Assembly: GCA_023384105.1 (NCBI GenBank)
Contig: JAHDXR010000002.1
Location: 124,001 to 188,000, forward strand
Source of the DNA: Hyphomonadaceae bacterium
GTDB taxonomy: Bacteria > Pseudomonadota > Alphaproteobacteria > Caulobacterales > Aquidulcibacteraceae
DNA length: 64,000 nucleotides
Direction: 5' to 3'
The notes beneath the pieces were generated by a model. That model was not told the DNA's origin, did no database searches, and saw only the letters and a program-made list of their open reading frames with translations. Shown here in pieces: positions 18,480-27,774 of the stretch. The position numbers and the translations under genes are program-made. Position 1 is the first letter of the stretch; each line of letters opens with the position of its first letter.

Positions 18480-19976
18480 ATGAGTCGGGGCGCGCTCAGC
18501 GAAAGCGAGGACGCCGCCGTCATCGATGTCGGCTCCAACTCCGTGCGCCTGGTCGTCTATCGCATCGACGGCCGCGCCATGACGCCGACGCTCAACGAAA
18601 AGGTGATGGCCGGCCTCGGCCGCGACATCGCCCGCACCGGCGTGCTGTCGAAGGCCGGCGTCGACTCTGCGCTCCGCGCCCTCAAGCGCTTCGCCACTTT
18701 GATCGAGTCGCTCGGCGTGCGGCACGTGTTTCCCGTCGCCACCGCCGCCGTGCGCGAGGCCAAGGACGGCCCGGCGTTCGCGCAGCGGGTCGAGGCGGAA
18801 ACCGGGCTCAAGCTGCGCATCCTGAGCGGCGAGGATGAAGCGCGGCTGTCGGCGCTCGGCGTCAGCGCCGGCGCGCCGGACGCAAAGGGGCTGGTCGGCG
18901 ACCTCGGCGGCGCGAGCCTCGAACTGATCGAGATCAGCCCCAAGGGCGTCGGCCGCGGCGAGACCTTCCCGCTCGGTCCGCTGACGCTGATGCGCGGCGA
19001 TGAAATCGACTATGAGCGCGTCAGCAAGCGCATCGCCGACGTGCTGAGCGAGACAAGGCTGCTCAGCAAGCGCGGCGGCGACTTCTACGCCGTCGGCGGC
19101 GCCTGGCGCGCGCTCGGGCGCATCGACTTCGCGCTCAAGAACCATCCGCTCGGCGTGCTGCATCATCACGAGATGAGCCGCGCCCAGGTGCTGAAGGTCG
19201 CCGATGTCGTACGCGGCCAAAGCAAGAAGTCGCTCGAAAAGCTGGAAGAAGCGGCGGCCAAGCGGGCCGAGACCTTGCCCTACGCCGCCGCCGTGCTCGC
19301 CCACATCATGCAGATCGGCCAGTTCGACCGCGTCGTCCTCTCCGCCTTCGGCTTGCGCGAGGGCGTGCTCCTGGAACGCATGAGCGAGCGGGCGCTGTCG
19401 GTGCATCCGCTGATCGCCGCCGCCGAAGCGATCACCGGACGCTCGTCGCGCGGGCGCGCCTTCGGCGAGGCGCTGGAACAATGGATCGCGCCGATGTTCG
19501 CCGGCCAGCCGGCCATGTTCCCGAAGAAGCGCGAGGAGGTGCTGCGCGCGGCGGCGGCGCGGCTCGCCGACGTCGGCGGCCCGCTTCATCCCGATCAGCG
19601 CGTCGAGGTGATGTTCGATCTCATCCTGCGCGCGCCGCTTGCGGCCATCAGCCACGAAGAGCGCGCCTTCCTCGCCGCCGCCATCCACCACCGCTACACC
19701 AAGGCCCCGCCCAAGCACGCCGAAGCCTATATGCGCCTGCTGAACGACGAGCGGCAGGCCGGCGCCGCCGCATTGGGGGCTGCGCTCCGGCTGGGGGCCG
19801 ATCTTTCCGGCCGCAGCCAGCCCTTGCTCGGCGCTTTCGAGATCGCGGCGGTTGACGGCAAGCTGGTGCTTAAGGTCAAGAAGAAGGCGGCCCACCTGGT
19901 CACCGACACTGCGGCGCGCCGGCTCGACGCCGCCGCCCAGGCGCTCGGCCTCACCGCGGAGACGAAAATAGTATGA
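18480..19976 (+). CDS. ppx: Exopolyphosphatase / Ppx-GppA phosphatase
   Basis: 498 residues of the actin-like Ppx/GppA superfamily. The first phosphate loop is VIDVGSNSVRLVVYRIDG (15-32), the second VGDLGGASLELIEI (about 140-153). The C-terminal helical region (about 310-498) is of the HD-like type found in alphaproteobacterial Ppx. It hydrolyses terminal phosphates of polyphosphate; pppGpp hydrolysis is also possible for the family. Being 15 bases after ppk1 supports the polyphosphate role. It overlaps the next gene by 4 bases. Confidence 0.94.
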   Translation: MSRGALSESEDAAVIDVGSNSVRLVVYRIDGRAMTPTLNEKVMAGLGRDIARTGVLSKAGVDSALRALKRFATLIESLGVRHVFPVATAAVREAKDGPAFAQRVEAETGLKLRILSGEDEARLSALGVSAGAPDAKGLVGDLGGASLELIEISPKGVGRGETFPLGPLTLMRGDEIDYERVSKRIADVLSETRLLSKRGGDFYAVGGAWRALGRIDFALKNHPLGVLHHHEMSRAQVLKVADVVRGQSKKSLEKLEEAAAKRAETLPYAAAVLAHIMQIGQFDRVVLSAFGLREGVLLERMSERALSVHPLIAAAEAITGRSSRGRAFGEALEQWIAPMFAGQPAMFPKKREEVLRAAAARLADVGGPLHPDQRVEVMFDLILRAPLAAISHEERAFLAAAIHHRYTKAPPKHAEAYMRLLNDERQAGAAALGAALRLGADLSGRSQPLLGAFEIAAVDGKLVLKVKKKAAHLVTDTAARRLDAAAQALGLTAETKIV

Positions 19977-20227
19977 GCGACGCGCCCCCCGACCGCCTCT
20001 CGGTCGATCCCGACAGCCCGCACTATGACGAGGCCGCGCTCTCGCGCGGCGTTGGCGTGCGCTTCAACGGCGCCGAAAAGACCAATGTCGAGGAATATTG
20101 CGTCAGCGAGGGCTGGGTGCGCCTGGCCGTGGGCAAGACGCTGGATCGGCGCGGCAGGCAGCTGACCATCAAGTACAGCGGCAAGGTCGAGCCATATTTC
20201 CAGGACATCGAGGCGAAACAGGGCTGA
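19973..20227 (+). CDS. DUF3297 family protein
   Basis: 84 residues. The opening RLSVDPDSPHYDEAALSRGVGVRFNGAEKTNVEEYCVSEGWVRL and the end KTLDRRGRQLTIKYSGKVEPYF match the DUF3297 family throughout, a small cytosolic protein family of unknown function widespread in proteobacteria. Its ATG overlaps the ppx stop (ATGA), so it is translated with the polyphosphate genes. No catalytic residues can be named. Confidence 0.85.
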   Translation: MSDAPPDRLSVDPDSPHYDEAALSRGVGVRFNGAEKTNVEEYCVSEGWVRLAVGKTLDRRGRQLTIKYSGKVEPYFQDIEAKQG

Positions 20228-20277
20228 AGCTCCCGCCCCCGGCGTGCTAGCGTGAGCGTCCCTCGAAGGGCTTGCGC

Positions 20278-22314
20278 GTGACGGAAGAACTCGGACCCAG
20301 AAAGCTCGCGGCGATCATGTCGATCGACGTCGCCGGCTACTCGGCCATGACCGAGGCCGACGAGGCGCGCGCGGTCGAATTGGTCTCGCGCCTGCGCGAG
20401 ATGCTGCGCCAGATCGCGGACGCCAGGGCCGGGCGCATCTTCAACACCGCCGGCGACGGCTTCATGCTGGAGTTCGCCTCCGCCGCCGGCGCGCTTGCGG
20501 CCGCTGAGCATGTCTGCGTCACCGTCGACCGCAAGAGCATCCGCGTCGGCGTGCATGTCGGCGACGTGATGATTTCCCAGACCGGCGATCTGCTGGGCCA
20601 CAGCGTCAATATCGCCGCGCGCCTGCAGCAGCTGGCGCAGCCGGGGCATGTCGTCGTGTCGATGGACGTGCGCCGCGCCGTGCGCGGGCCGCTCGCGCGG
20701 CGGCTCCATCCCGCCGGCGCCGTGCAGCTCGACAAGATGAGCGAGGCGCTCGAAATCTTCACGCTCGAACCGATCGCCGCGCCGAAGCCGCGCGCGCGCC
20801 GCCCCGAGCCGGTGCTCGCGGTGCTGCCGTTCGACAACGAGAGCGACGATCCGCAGATGGGCTATTTCTCGGACGGCGTCGCCGGCGAGATCATCATGAC
20901 GCTCTTGCGCCAGTCGAAGATCAAGGTGATCGGCCGCACCTCCGCGTTCCAGTTTCGCGGCGGCCGCAAGATCGAAGCCGCCGAGGCGCTGCGGGCCACG
21001 CATGTGCTCGACGGCGCCGTGCGCTGCGCCGGCCCGAAGCTGCGCGTCAACGCGCAGCTGATTGACGCGGCGACCGGCGTCGCGTTCTGGAGCGAGCGCT
21101 TCGACGGCGAGCGCGTCGACGCCTTTGCGCTGGAGGACGATATCGCCGCCAAGGTCGCGGCGTCGCTGCGCCGTTCGCTGGCGCAGTCGGAGCGGGTCGC
21201 GCGTCCGATCAATCCGGCCGCTTACGATCTTTATCTTCGCGCCCGCCAGATCTGGCTGATGCTGAGCGACATCGAAGAGGATCAGGCCGAGGTGCTGCTG
21301 GAGCGCTGCGTCGCGCTGGCGCCGGACTTCGCCGACGGCTGGGCCGCGCTCGCCAGCGTGCGCGCGTTCCTGCTGCCGCGCAGCCGCGACATGATCGGCG
21401 AGCCTCAGCACGACGCCGCGCTCGCGGCGGCGGAGCGGGCGCTCGAACTCGATCCCGATTGCGCCCAGGCGTTCGCGGCGCTGTCGCTGCTGAAGCCGGC
21501 GTTCGGCGATCACGTGGAGAAGCTCCGGCTTGTCGACGAGGCGCTGAAGCGGACGCCCAACGACGCGTCGCTGCATGTGGCGCGCTCGGCCTGGCTCTAC
21601 GGCGTCGGCCGCATGAGCGACGCCGCCGCCGCGCTCGAAATCGCCAGCCGCCTCGACCCGCTGGGGCCGGCGGTCGAAGGTCTGCGCGCGAGCCTGATGA
21701 CGGCGCGCGGCGACGTCGACACTGCGCTCGAAATCATGCAGGCGGCGTGGGCGCGCTGGCCCGATTCCGCCTTCATCTGGTACCTGATGTGGAGCACCTA
21801 TTGCGCGGCCGGCCGTATCGATGAGGCCGAAGCGCTGGCCGCGCCGGGCGCGCCGCCGCGCCGCAGCGTCGCCGAGCGCGACATCGGCGTGCTGCGCAAC
21901 TATGCGGCGATGCTGCGTCTCAAACCCGAGGAGCGCCGCGACGCCTGCGAGCGCCTGTGCGCGCACATCGCCAACGGCGACGGCCCCATTACGCTCTCGA
22001 CCATCCTGTTCGCCGCCGCGCACGGCTGTCCGGACCGCGCCCTCGACGTGCTGGAGGCGGCGATCGACGCGGGGCGCGACATCCGTCCCGACAATCACGA
22101 CGCCTTCGGCATGGCGCGCGCGCAATCGCCGCTGCAGCTGTTCGTCAGCAATGGCGGGACGCCGGTGTGGACGCACCGCCGCTTCCCGCGCCTCGCCGCG
22201 CGCCTTGGCCTGGCGCAGTACTGGACCGAGACCAACCGCTGGCCCGATTGCGCCGCCCAGGTCGACTACGACTTCAAGGCCGCCTGCCGCGAAGCGCTCT
22301 CAGCGCAGGCCTAG
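20278..22314 (+). CDS. Class III nucleotidyl cyclase domain / TolB-like / TPR protein
   Basis: 678 residues. A cyclase homology domain spans about 8-160: the metal Asp D17 in IMSIDVAGYSAM and AGDGFMLEF. The usual substrate-specifying Lys before the GD is Asn here (FNTAGDG), as in a frequent subgroup of rhizobial relatives, so purine specificity or activity is uncertain. Residues about 178-310 (VLAVLPFDNESDDPQMGYFSDGVAGEI...HVLDGAVRC...LIDAATGVAFWSERFD) are the TolB/FlgO-like middle domain, and the rest is a TPR-like helical array. No transmembrane segment. The GTG at 20278 is chosen for the AAGGG 7 bases upstream; a TTG two codons earlier is possible. Its 3' end overlaps the convergent phytase gene by 15 bases. 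Confidence 0.85.
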   Translation: MTEELGPRKLAAIMSIDVAGYSAMTEADEARAVELVSRLREMLRQIADARAGRIFNTAGDGFMLEFASAAGALAAAEHVCVTVDRKSIRVGVHVGDVMISQTGDLLGHSVNIAARLQQLAQPGHVVVSMDVRRAVRGPLARRLHPAGAVQLDKMSEALEIFTLEPIAAPKPRARRPEPVLAVLPFDNESDDPQMGYFSDGVAGEIIMTLLRQSKIKVIGRTSAFQFRGGRKIEAAEALRATHVLDGAVRCAGPKLRVNAQLIDAATGVAFWSERFDGERVDAFALEDDIAAKVAASLRRSLAQSERVARPINPAAYDLYLRARQIWLMLSDIEEDQAEVLLERCVALAPDFADGWAALASVRAFLLPRSRDMIGEPQHDAALAAAERALELDPDCAQAFAALSLLKPAFGDHVEKLRLVDEALKRTPNDASLHVARSAWLYGVGRMSDAAAALEIASRLDPLGPAVEGLRASLMTARGDVDTALEIMQAAWARWPDSAFIWYLMWSTYCAAGRIDEAEALAAPGAPPRRSVAERDIGVLRNYAAMLRLKPEERRDACERLCAHIANGDGPITLSTILFAAAHGCPDRALDVLEAAIDAGRDIRPDNHDAFGMARAQSPLQLFVSNGGTPVWTHRRFPRLAARLGLAQYWTETNRWPDCAAQVDYDFKAACREALSAQA

Positions 22315-23337
22315 CAGCGTCTCCACCTCCGCCCACGACACGTATTTGAAATTCTGCAACTCGGGCGGATCGGTGTTTTCGTCGTCTTGGGCGACGAACA
22401 GGCCTCGCGGATATCCGGGCAGCGGCGTGGAGACGACATCGATGCCGTCGGTGCCTTGCACGCCGTCGACGCGGCCGTCGGCGGACGGGCCGATGCGGAA
22501 AGCGCCGCGATAGGCGTTGTCGCCGCCGCGATCATAGACGGCGTAGCGCGAGGCGCCTTGCACTGAGGCGATCAGATAGCCGCCGCCGTCCTCGCCGCGC
22601 CACAGCGCAAGCCCCTCGACGTCGGCGACCAGATTGCCGCCGCGGCCGACGCGGTCGATCAGCCTGCGTCCGGCGCCGGCCGCGTCGTCGGCGTCGACGC
22701 GCCAGATTCCCTCCAACTCCTGCGCCACGTAATAGGCGCCGTTGTCGTCGTCGACGACGCAGCCTTCGGCGATGCTGCCGAGCGAATAGGCGCCGATGCG
22801 CTCGCCCGCCAACGCGCCGTCGCCGCCCTGGACGATGCGCCACACGCCGACATCGCCGCTGTCGCGGTCGGTGACGATGGCGATGTAGTCGCCGCCGATC
22901 CGGCCGAGACAGAAGCCGTACACCTCGACGAAACCGGTTGCGATGCGCGCGCGCGGCGCCGGATCGAGCTGCCGCGTCTCGGGATCGAATCGCCAGAGTA
23001 CGATCGTATTGTCGCTGCGGTCGCTGGCGCCGACGATGGGGGCCGCGCCATCCGCCCAGGCGAAGCCCTCGCGAATGTCGACATTGTTCGGTTCGCCGCC
23101 GGGCAAATCCTGCACGATCGCGCCGTCAAGATCGTAGATATAGAGCCCGCCCTTCTTCTGTGTGGCGATGACGACGCTGCGCGCCGGATCGTCGTTCGCC
23201 ACCCAGATCGCCGGATCGTCGGCGGCGTCGTCCGCCTGGCTGACCGGCGGCGTCTCGAGGACCGCCGGAACCGACCCCACCGGCGGGCTGCACGCAGTCA
23301 GCGCAAAAGCCGCCGCGGCGATCAATATGTTTCGCAT
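22300..23337 (-). CDS. Beta-propeller phytase lipoprotein
   Basis: 345 residues with a lipobox signal peptide (FALTACS, Cys16). The mature part matches the alkaline beta-propeller phytase family: DAADDPAIWV near 35-45, IATQKKGGLYIYDLDG, EPNNVDIREGF, the repeated blades with acidic loops (ADVEGLALW, GTDGIDV, FVAQDDENTDP) that bind calcium. It would release phosphate from inositol hexakisphosphate in a calcium-dependent way at the cell surface or periplasm. GAGAGAGA lies before the ATG. It follows a TonB-dependent receptor on the same strand, an arrangement seen repeatedly for such phytases. A strong terminator lies between the two genes. Confidence 0.9.
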   Translation of the reverse strand: MRNILIAAAAFALTACSPPVGSVPAVLETPPVSQADDAADDPAIWVANDDPARSVVIATQKKGGLYIYDLDGAIVQDLPGGEPNNVDIREGFAWADGAAPIVGASDRSDNTIVLWRFDPETRQLDPAPRARIATGFVEVYGFCLGRIGGDYIAIVTDRDSGDVGVWRIVQGGDGALAGERIGAYSLGSIAEGCVVDDDNGAYYVAQELEGIWRVDADDAAGAGRRLIDRVGRGGNLVADVEGLALWRGEDGGGYLIASVQGASRYAVYDRGGDNAYRGAFRIGPSADGRVDGVQGTDGIDVVSTPLPGYPRGLFVAQDDENTDPPELQNFKYVSWAEVETLLGLR

Positions 23338-23444
23338 CGTCTCTCTCCTCGCGGGTGACGCGGATGGGTGAAACGCTCGTGGCCGGCCTATGTGGCGCTG
23401 TCGCTTATGAAAGAACAACGTGCGCCGCCGACGGGGCGCGCCTC

Positions 23445-23487
23445 GAAAAAAAGAGCGGCGCGTTCCGCTTGCCCGCGAACGCACCGC
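23445..23487 (-). terminator. Intrinsic terminator between TonB receptor and phytase genes
   Basis: On the minus strand an 11-bp stem (GCGGTGCGTTC, 23487-23477, with GAACGCGCCGC, 23465-23455; one G-U pair), an 11-base loop, then TCTTTTTTT (to 23446). It lies 18 bases past the receptor stop and 108 bases before the phytase start, so phytase expression needs read-through or its own promoter. Confidence 0.8.
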
Positions 23488-23504
23488 CCTCCGTGCGCGG
23501 ACGC

Positions 23505-26339
23505 CTAGAACCGTGCGCGGACGCCGAGCTTTCCGGTCCAGGAATATTCCTCATACTGCAGGAGGCGCGGCGCGCCGGCCGGGCCCCGCTGGTAGGCCAC
23601 GTACGGCTCGTCGCCGAGATTGACGAACTCGCCGTAGATTTGGAAACGGTCGTTGACGTCGAACTTGGCCGTCAGGTCGTACTGGATGTGATCTTCGACG
23701 TAACGGTCGGCGTCCGGACCGTCGGTATTCACTTCGTCGAGATAGCTGTCGCGGTAGGCGATCGAGAAGCGGATGTCGAGCGGACCGCGGTCGTAGCCGA
23801 GCACGACGTTGAGCGTGTTCTCCGCTGCGCCCGGCAAGGGGAAGCTGCGGCCAAGCGCATTGGCTTCGGTGTCGGTGTAGGTGTAGTTGGCGCTGACCAC
23901 GAGGCCGCCGAGGACGCCGGGCAGGAAGTCGAACGCCTGCGCATAGCCGACCTCGAAGCCGAACACATCGGCGTCGACGCCGTTCAGCCAGGTGCCGGCC
24001 TCGTCGTAGGCGACGCCGTTCGGCGCGACGCCGGCGCTGTTGATCGCGACCTCGAAGATGGGGTTGTCGATCTGCTTGTAGAACAGCCCCGCCTGCAGCA
24101 CGGCGTTGCGGCCGAAATACCACTCCGCCGTCGCGTCATAGTTCCAGGCCGTGTACGGGCGCAGATCGGGATTGCCGAACTCGGCTTCGCCGTCCTCGAG
24201 TGCAAAGTGCGGCGCCATCTGTTCCGGACCAGGGCGCAGCACGCTGCGATAGGCGCCCAGACGCAGCACGATATCCTCGACCGGCTCGTAGCGCAGGTTC
24301 ACGCTCGGCAGCCAGTGCGTATAGTCGCGCGTGAAGCGCTGCGGCGTCACGTACACGCGGTCGCCGCTATCGTCGACGACGGGCGCGCCCGAACTCACCG
24401 GCGTGTCGCCGCTTTCGACGAACTCCACGAAATTGCCGCGGAGCTCGTGCTCGGTCTTCTCCACCCGCAGGCCGCCGACGATGCGGACCTGGCCGCGATC
24501 GTAGCGGCCCATGAGATAGGCGGCGCCGATGTCTTCCTCGACCGTATAGTCCTCCACCAGCGAGTCGATCGTGGAATCGATCGGGTCGGCTTCGAAGTCG
24601 CCGAGATTGTCGTTGAAGAATCCGCGGAAGGCGGTGCGCGAAGGCAGCGGCGCGAGGTCGGCCAGCCCGTAGGTCGGCTGGCCGAGGAAGTCCGCCAGCG
24701 TGAGATCGAGCGCGCCGTCATAGTCGAAAACGTCGATGTCGGCGTTCATGGTCTTGTCGCGGAAGCGCTGGCGCAGGCCGGCCTGAAGGTCGAACGTGCC
24801 GCGGTCGAGCGCGAACGAGCGCGTGACATCGAAACGGTAGGCGAATTCCTCGTCCTGGGAGTCGCTCACCGTGGTGCGCTCGACCTCGTCGAACTCGTAT
24901 TCGGTCGGGTCGAGGAAGTCGGACAGGCCGGCGAGCACGTTGAAGCGCGGATGGCGCCAATCCGAATAGTCGAACGCCACGCCGAATTCGCCGGGGTCTT
25001 CGAAGGCCCGTTCGAATGCGATCGGGTCGAGCGAACCGCGTTCCTGCTCTTCGGCATAGGTCCAGGAGGCCTCGTAGCGAAAACGCCAGGGTCCGGCGTT
25101 GGTGAGGCCGCCGAACAGCAGCGAGGTGATGGTCTGCTCCTCATAGCGGTCCTTCATGTCGCGGATGACGACGATCTCGCCGTCGTCGGAGAGGAAGCCC
25201 GCGCCCGAGGCCGAGCCGCTGCTCGGATCCTCGTCCATCTCGAAAATCACGCGGCCGCGATATTCCTGGTCCTCGAACACGGAGTGCAGCGCGCGCGTGA
25301 ACAGCGTGGTGTGATTGCCGAGCCGGTAGTCGAGCGAGAGCGAGGCGCCGAAGCGGGTGCGCTCGACGTCGTAGTCGCGGTATTCCACCGTGTCGGCGAA
25401 GGCTGTTCCGCCGTCCTCGTCCCAGCCGTCCATTTCGATATTGTCGGTGGAGAAGGAGCGTTTGCGGTAGGAAACGCCGCCGGCCACGCCCAGATTGCCG
25501 AACCGGCGCGCAAAGTCGGCGCTATAAGCCGGCGACCAGTCGCCGTTCAGATCGTTGTAGGAGCCCTCGGCCCGCACGGTGAACAGGGGCTCGACGCGGT
25601 CGAAGCCGCGCGTGGTGCTGATTTCGATCGAGCCGCCGAGGCTGTCGGCGTCCATATCGGGCGTCAGCGTCTTGCGGACGTCGATCGATTCGATCAGGTC
25701 CGACGGGATGACGTCGAGCGCCACCGAACGCACGCCGGCTTCCGGCGCCGTAAGGCGCACGCCGTTGACCGAGGCGGCGTTGAGATCCGGATGCAGACCG
25801 CGCACGCCGACGAAGCGGCCTTCGCCCTGGTCGTTGAGCACGTTGATGCCCGGCAGGCGGCGCACCGACTCGGCCACGTTCTGATCCGGGAACTGGCCGA
25901 TGCCGTCGCGGGTGAGGATGGAATCCACCGTATCGGAGGCGCGTTGGCGCGAGATCGCGCCGGCGAGGCTCGCGCGCTGGCCGATGACCAGCACTTCTTC
26001 CGAGGCAGAGGCGGCCGCGAGCGCCACCGCGACGCGCACTTCACCGGTCTCGGGCACCGTGATCGTCTGGCTGAACGGTTCGGCCGAGAAATAGCGCACG
26101 GTGAGCGTATAGGAGCCGGCCGGCACATTGCTGAAGCGGAACGCGCCGTCGGCGCCGGCTTGCGTGCGGCGCTGCAGTTCGACGATCTCGACTTCGGCGC
26201 CTTCGAGCGACCGCACTTGGTTGTTGTCGGTGACCTCGCCGCTGACGTCGCCGGCGAACGCCGGCGTTGCGGCGAACGCGGCGAGCGCCGCCGAAATCAT
26301 AAACAGAATCTTGCTGTGCGCGATTTTCGCCGACGCCAT
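23505..26339 (-). CDS. TonB-dependent receptor, Caulobacter type, linked to phytase
   Basis: 944 residues. Signal peptide ends near TPAFA (residue 27). A carboxypeptidase-regulatory-like beta domain (GDVSGEVTDNNQVRSLEGAEVEI...GAFRFSNVPAGSYTLTVRYF) occupies about 28-115. The plug follows (DGIGQFPDQNVAESVRRLPGINV, then GRFVGVRGLHPDLNAASVNG, about 150-215), then a 22-strand-type barrel ending in an aromatic residue (RARF). The ATG at 26339 has GGAGGGG ahead of it. Next to a phytase it probably imports phytate, inositol phosphates or a related substrate; this is inference from context. A possible Pho box lies upstream at 26388-26405. Confidence 0.92.
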   Translation of the reverse strand: MASAKIAHSKILFMISAALAAFAATPAFAGDVSGEVTDNNQVRSLEGAEVEIVELQRRTQAGADGAFRFSNVPAGSYTLTVRYFSAEPFSQTITVPETGEVRVAVALAAASASEEVLVIGQRASLAGAISRQRASDTVDSILTRDGIGQFPDQNVAESVRRLPGINVLNDQGEGRFVGVRGLHPDLNAASVNGVRLTAPEAGVRSVALDVIPSDLIESIDVRKTLTPDMDADSLGGSIEISTTRGFDRVEPLFTVRAEGSYNDLNGDWSPAYSADFARRFGNLGVAGGVSYRKRSFSTDNIEMDGWDEDGGTAFADTVEYRDYDVERTRFGASLSLDYRLGNHTTLFTRALHSVFEDQEYRGRVIFEMDEDPSSGSASGAGFLSDDGEIVVIRDMKDRYEEQTITSLLFGGLTNAGPWRFRYEASWTYAEEQERGSLDPIAFERAFEDPGEFGVAFDYSDWRHPRFNVLAGLSDFLDPTEYEFDEVERTTVSDSQDEEFAYRFDVTRSFALDRGTFDLQAGLRQRFRDKTMNADIDVFDYDGALDLTLADFLGQPTYGLADLAPLPSRTAFRGFFNDNLGDFEADPIDSTIDSLVEDYTVEEDIGAAYLMGRYDRGQVRIVGGLRVEKTEHELRGNFVEFVESGDTPVSSGAPVVDDSGDRVYVTPQRFTRDYTHWLPSVNLRYEPVEDIVLRLGAYRSVLRPGPEQMAPHFALEDGEAEFGNPDLRPYTAWNYDATAEWYFGRNAVLQAGLFYKQIDNPIFEVAINSAGVAPNGVAYDEAGTWLNGVDADVFGFEVGYAQAFDFLPGVLGGLVVSANYTYTDTEANALGRSFPLPGAAENTLNVVLGYDRGPLDIRFSIAYRDSYLDEVNTDGPDADRYVEDHIQYDLTAKFDVNDRFQIYGEFVNLGDEPYVAYQRGPAGAPRLLQYEEYSWTGKLGVRARF

Positions 26340-26387
26340 GTTCCCCTCCAACGCAATGTTGTGAGGGTAGGCGGGTAAGGGGCGCGG

Positions 26388-26405
26388 ATGACGGAGACAT
26401 CACAC
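26388..26405 (-). promoter_or_regulatory. Possible Pho box upstream of the TonB receptor gene
   Basis: On the minus strand the 18 bases read GTGTGAT-GTCT-CCGTCAT: two 7-base repeats matching the PhoB consensus CTGTCAT at 5 and 6 positions with the canonical 4-base spacer. It lies 49 bases before the receptor ATG. A phytase gene follows, which fits phosphate control. The match is imperfect and unsupported by a clear -10. Confidence 0.45.
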
Positions 26406-26470
26406 CATGATGATGGTTTGATTACACAAACCGGCCCTGCCGCACGGGCGCCGCGGAGCCATAGCCGCGC

Positions 26471-27619
26471 CTAGGTCTCTTCGACCGCGACCTTGCCGTC
26501 CTTGAGCTTGAGCGCGAGTTTGCCGTGCTTCAGCGCCAGCGCGCGTTCGCCGAACACTGTGCGCCGCCAGCCTGAAAGCGCCGGCACGTCCGCCTCGTCG
26601 CTGGCCGCGATCGCCTCCACTTCCGCGGCCGAGGCGATCAGGCGCGGGGCGACGCCGTGCCGCTCGGCCTCGTAGCGCAGCAGCACCTTGAGCAGCTCCA
26701 CCGTCGGCCCCAGGCCCGACGGCACGGGCGGCGGCCGCTCGTGCTTGTATGCCGGCCGGTTCGGATCGGCGAACGCGCGCTCCAGCGCCTGCAGCAGCTC
26801 CTGTGCGGCGCGCGAGTTGCCGAAGCCGCGCGGCACCGCGCGCATGCGGTCGAAGTCCGCCGCCGTCTTCGGCCGCTGTTCGGCGATTTCGTAGAGCGCC
26901 TCGTCCTTCACGATCCGCCCGCGCGGCACGTCGCGCAGCTGCGACTGCCGCTCGCGCCACGCCGCCGCCACTTGCAGGGCGAGCACATAGTCCGCCGTGG
27001 TCTTGCGCAGCTTCAGCCGCTTCCAGGCGTTCTCGGGCGTGGTGTCGTAAATGTCGGGATCGAGCAGATAGGCGTGTTCCTCGTCGAGCCAGGAGAGCCG
27101 CCCGGCGGCATCCAGCTTCTGGTGGATGCGCGGGTAGAGGTCGCGCAGGTGCGTCACGTCCGCGAGCGCGTAGGCGAGCTGCGATTCCGACAGCGGCCGC
27201 CGGCTCCAGTCGGTGAAGCGCGAGGACTTGTCCAGGCGCCGCTTCAGCACCTGCTGCACCAGCGCGTCGTAAGCGACCGTATCGCCATAGCCGCAGGCCA
27301 TCGCCGCGATCTGGGTGTCGAACACCGGGTTCGGCAATTGTCCGCCGAGCTTCAGGAATATTTCCAGGTCCTGGCGCGCCGCGTGGAAGACCTTGAGCAC
27401 GTTGCGGTCCGCCATCAGGTCGAGAAAGGGCTGTAGCTCCAGCCCGTCCGCCAGCGGGTCGATGACGGCCTCCACCCCGGGCGCGGCCGCCTGGATCAGG
27501 CACAGCTTCGGCCAGTAGGTGGTCTCGCGCATGAACTCGGTGTCGACGGCGACGAACGGCTGCGCCGCCAGCTCCTGGCGCAGCGCCTCCAGGTCCGCCG
27601 TCTTGGTGATTACCCGCAT
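26471..27619 (-). CDS. rnd: Ribonuclease D
   Basis: 382 residues, standard for RNase D. The 3'-5' exonuclease domain carries the DEDDy residues: D26 and E28 in FVAVDTEFMRE, D84 in HAARQDLEIF, and Y150/D154 in YALADVTHL. An HRDC domain follows (about 205-285). It trims 3' ends of tRNA precursors and other stable RNAs. It diverges from aspS, and its 3' end faces the TonB receptor promoter region on the same strand. Confidence 0.96.
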   Translation of the reverse strand: MRVITKTADLEALRQELAAQPFVAVDTEFMRETTYWPKLCLIQAAAPGVEAVIDPLADGLELQPFLDLMADRNVLKVFHAARQDLEIFLKLGGQLPNPVFDTQIAAMACGYGDTVAYDALVQQVLKRRLDKSSRFTDWSRRPLSESQLAYALADVTHLRDLYPRIHQKLDAAGRLSWLDEEHAYLLDPDIYDTTPENAWKRLKLRKTTADYVLALQVAAAWRERQSQLRDVPRGRIVKDEALYEIAEQRPKTAADFDRMRAVPRGFGNSRAAQELLQALERAFADPNRPAYKHERPPPVPSGLGPTVELLKVLLRYEAERHGVAPRLIASAAEVEAIAASDEADVPALSGWRRTVFGERALALKHGKLALKLKDGKVAVEET

Positions 27620-27774
27620 GTGGGCTGGTTGCGGCGCGCCGGGGCCGGGGTCAAGCGCGGAGGCGGTTCCGGATGCGGATTGACCGGTTTCAGGGCGCGC
27701 CTTGACAACCCCGCGCGCCGCGTGCGCCTGTCCGCCCGACTTTTCGGCCCGTTTCCCGACTCGTGGAGCCCCTG

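Noticed and set aside
15447-19895. A 1482-codon open frame on the minus strand opposite hdaA, ppk1 and ppx
   Set aside because: It is antisense to three well-identified genes; such long frames are expected in GC-rich DNA when the coding strand has few T/C-rich codons. Its translation is His/Arg/Ala-rich with no known domain.
20023-22176. A 717-codon minus-strand frame over the cyclase gene
   Set aside because: Antisense shadow of a gene with clear domains; Arg-rich, no ribosome binding site.
23355-26378. A 1007-codon open frame on the plus strand opposite the TonB receptor
   Set aside because: Antisense shadow; composition is Arg/Val/His-rich and no domain is visible, whereas the minus strand has a complete receptor with signal peptide.
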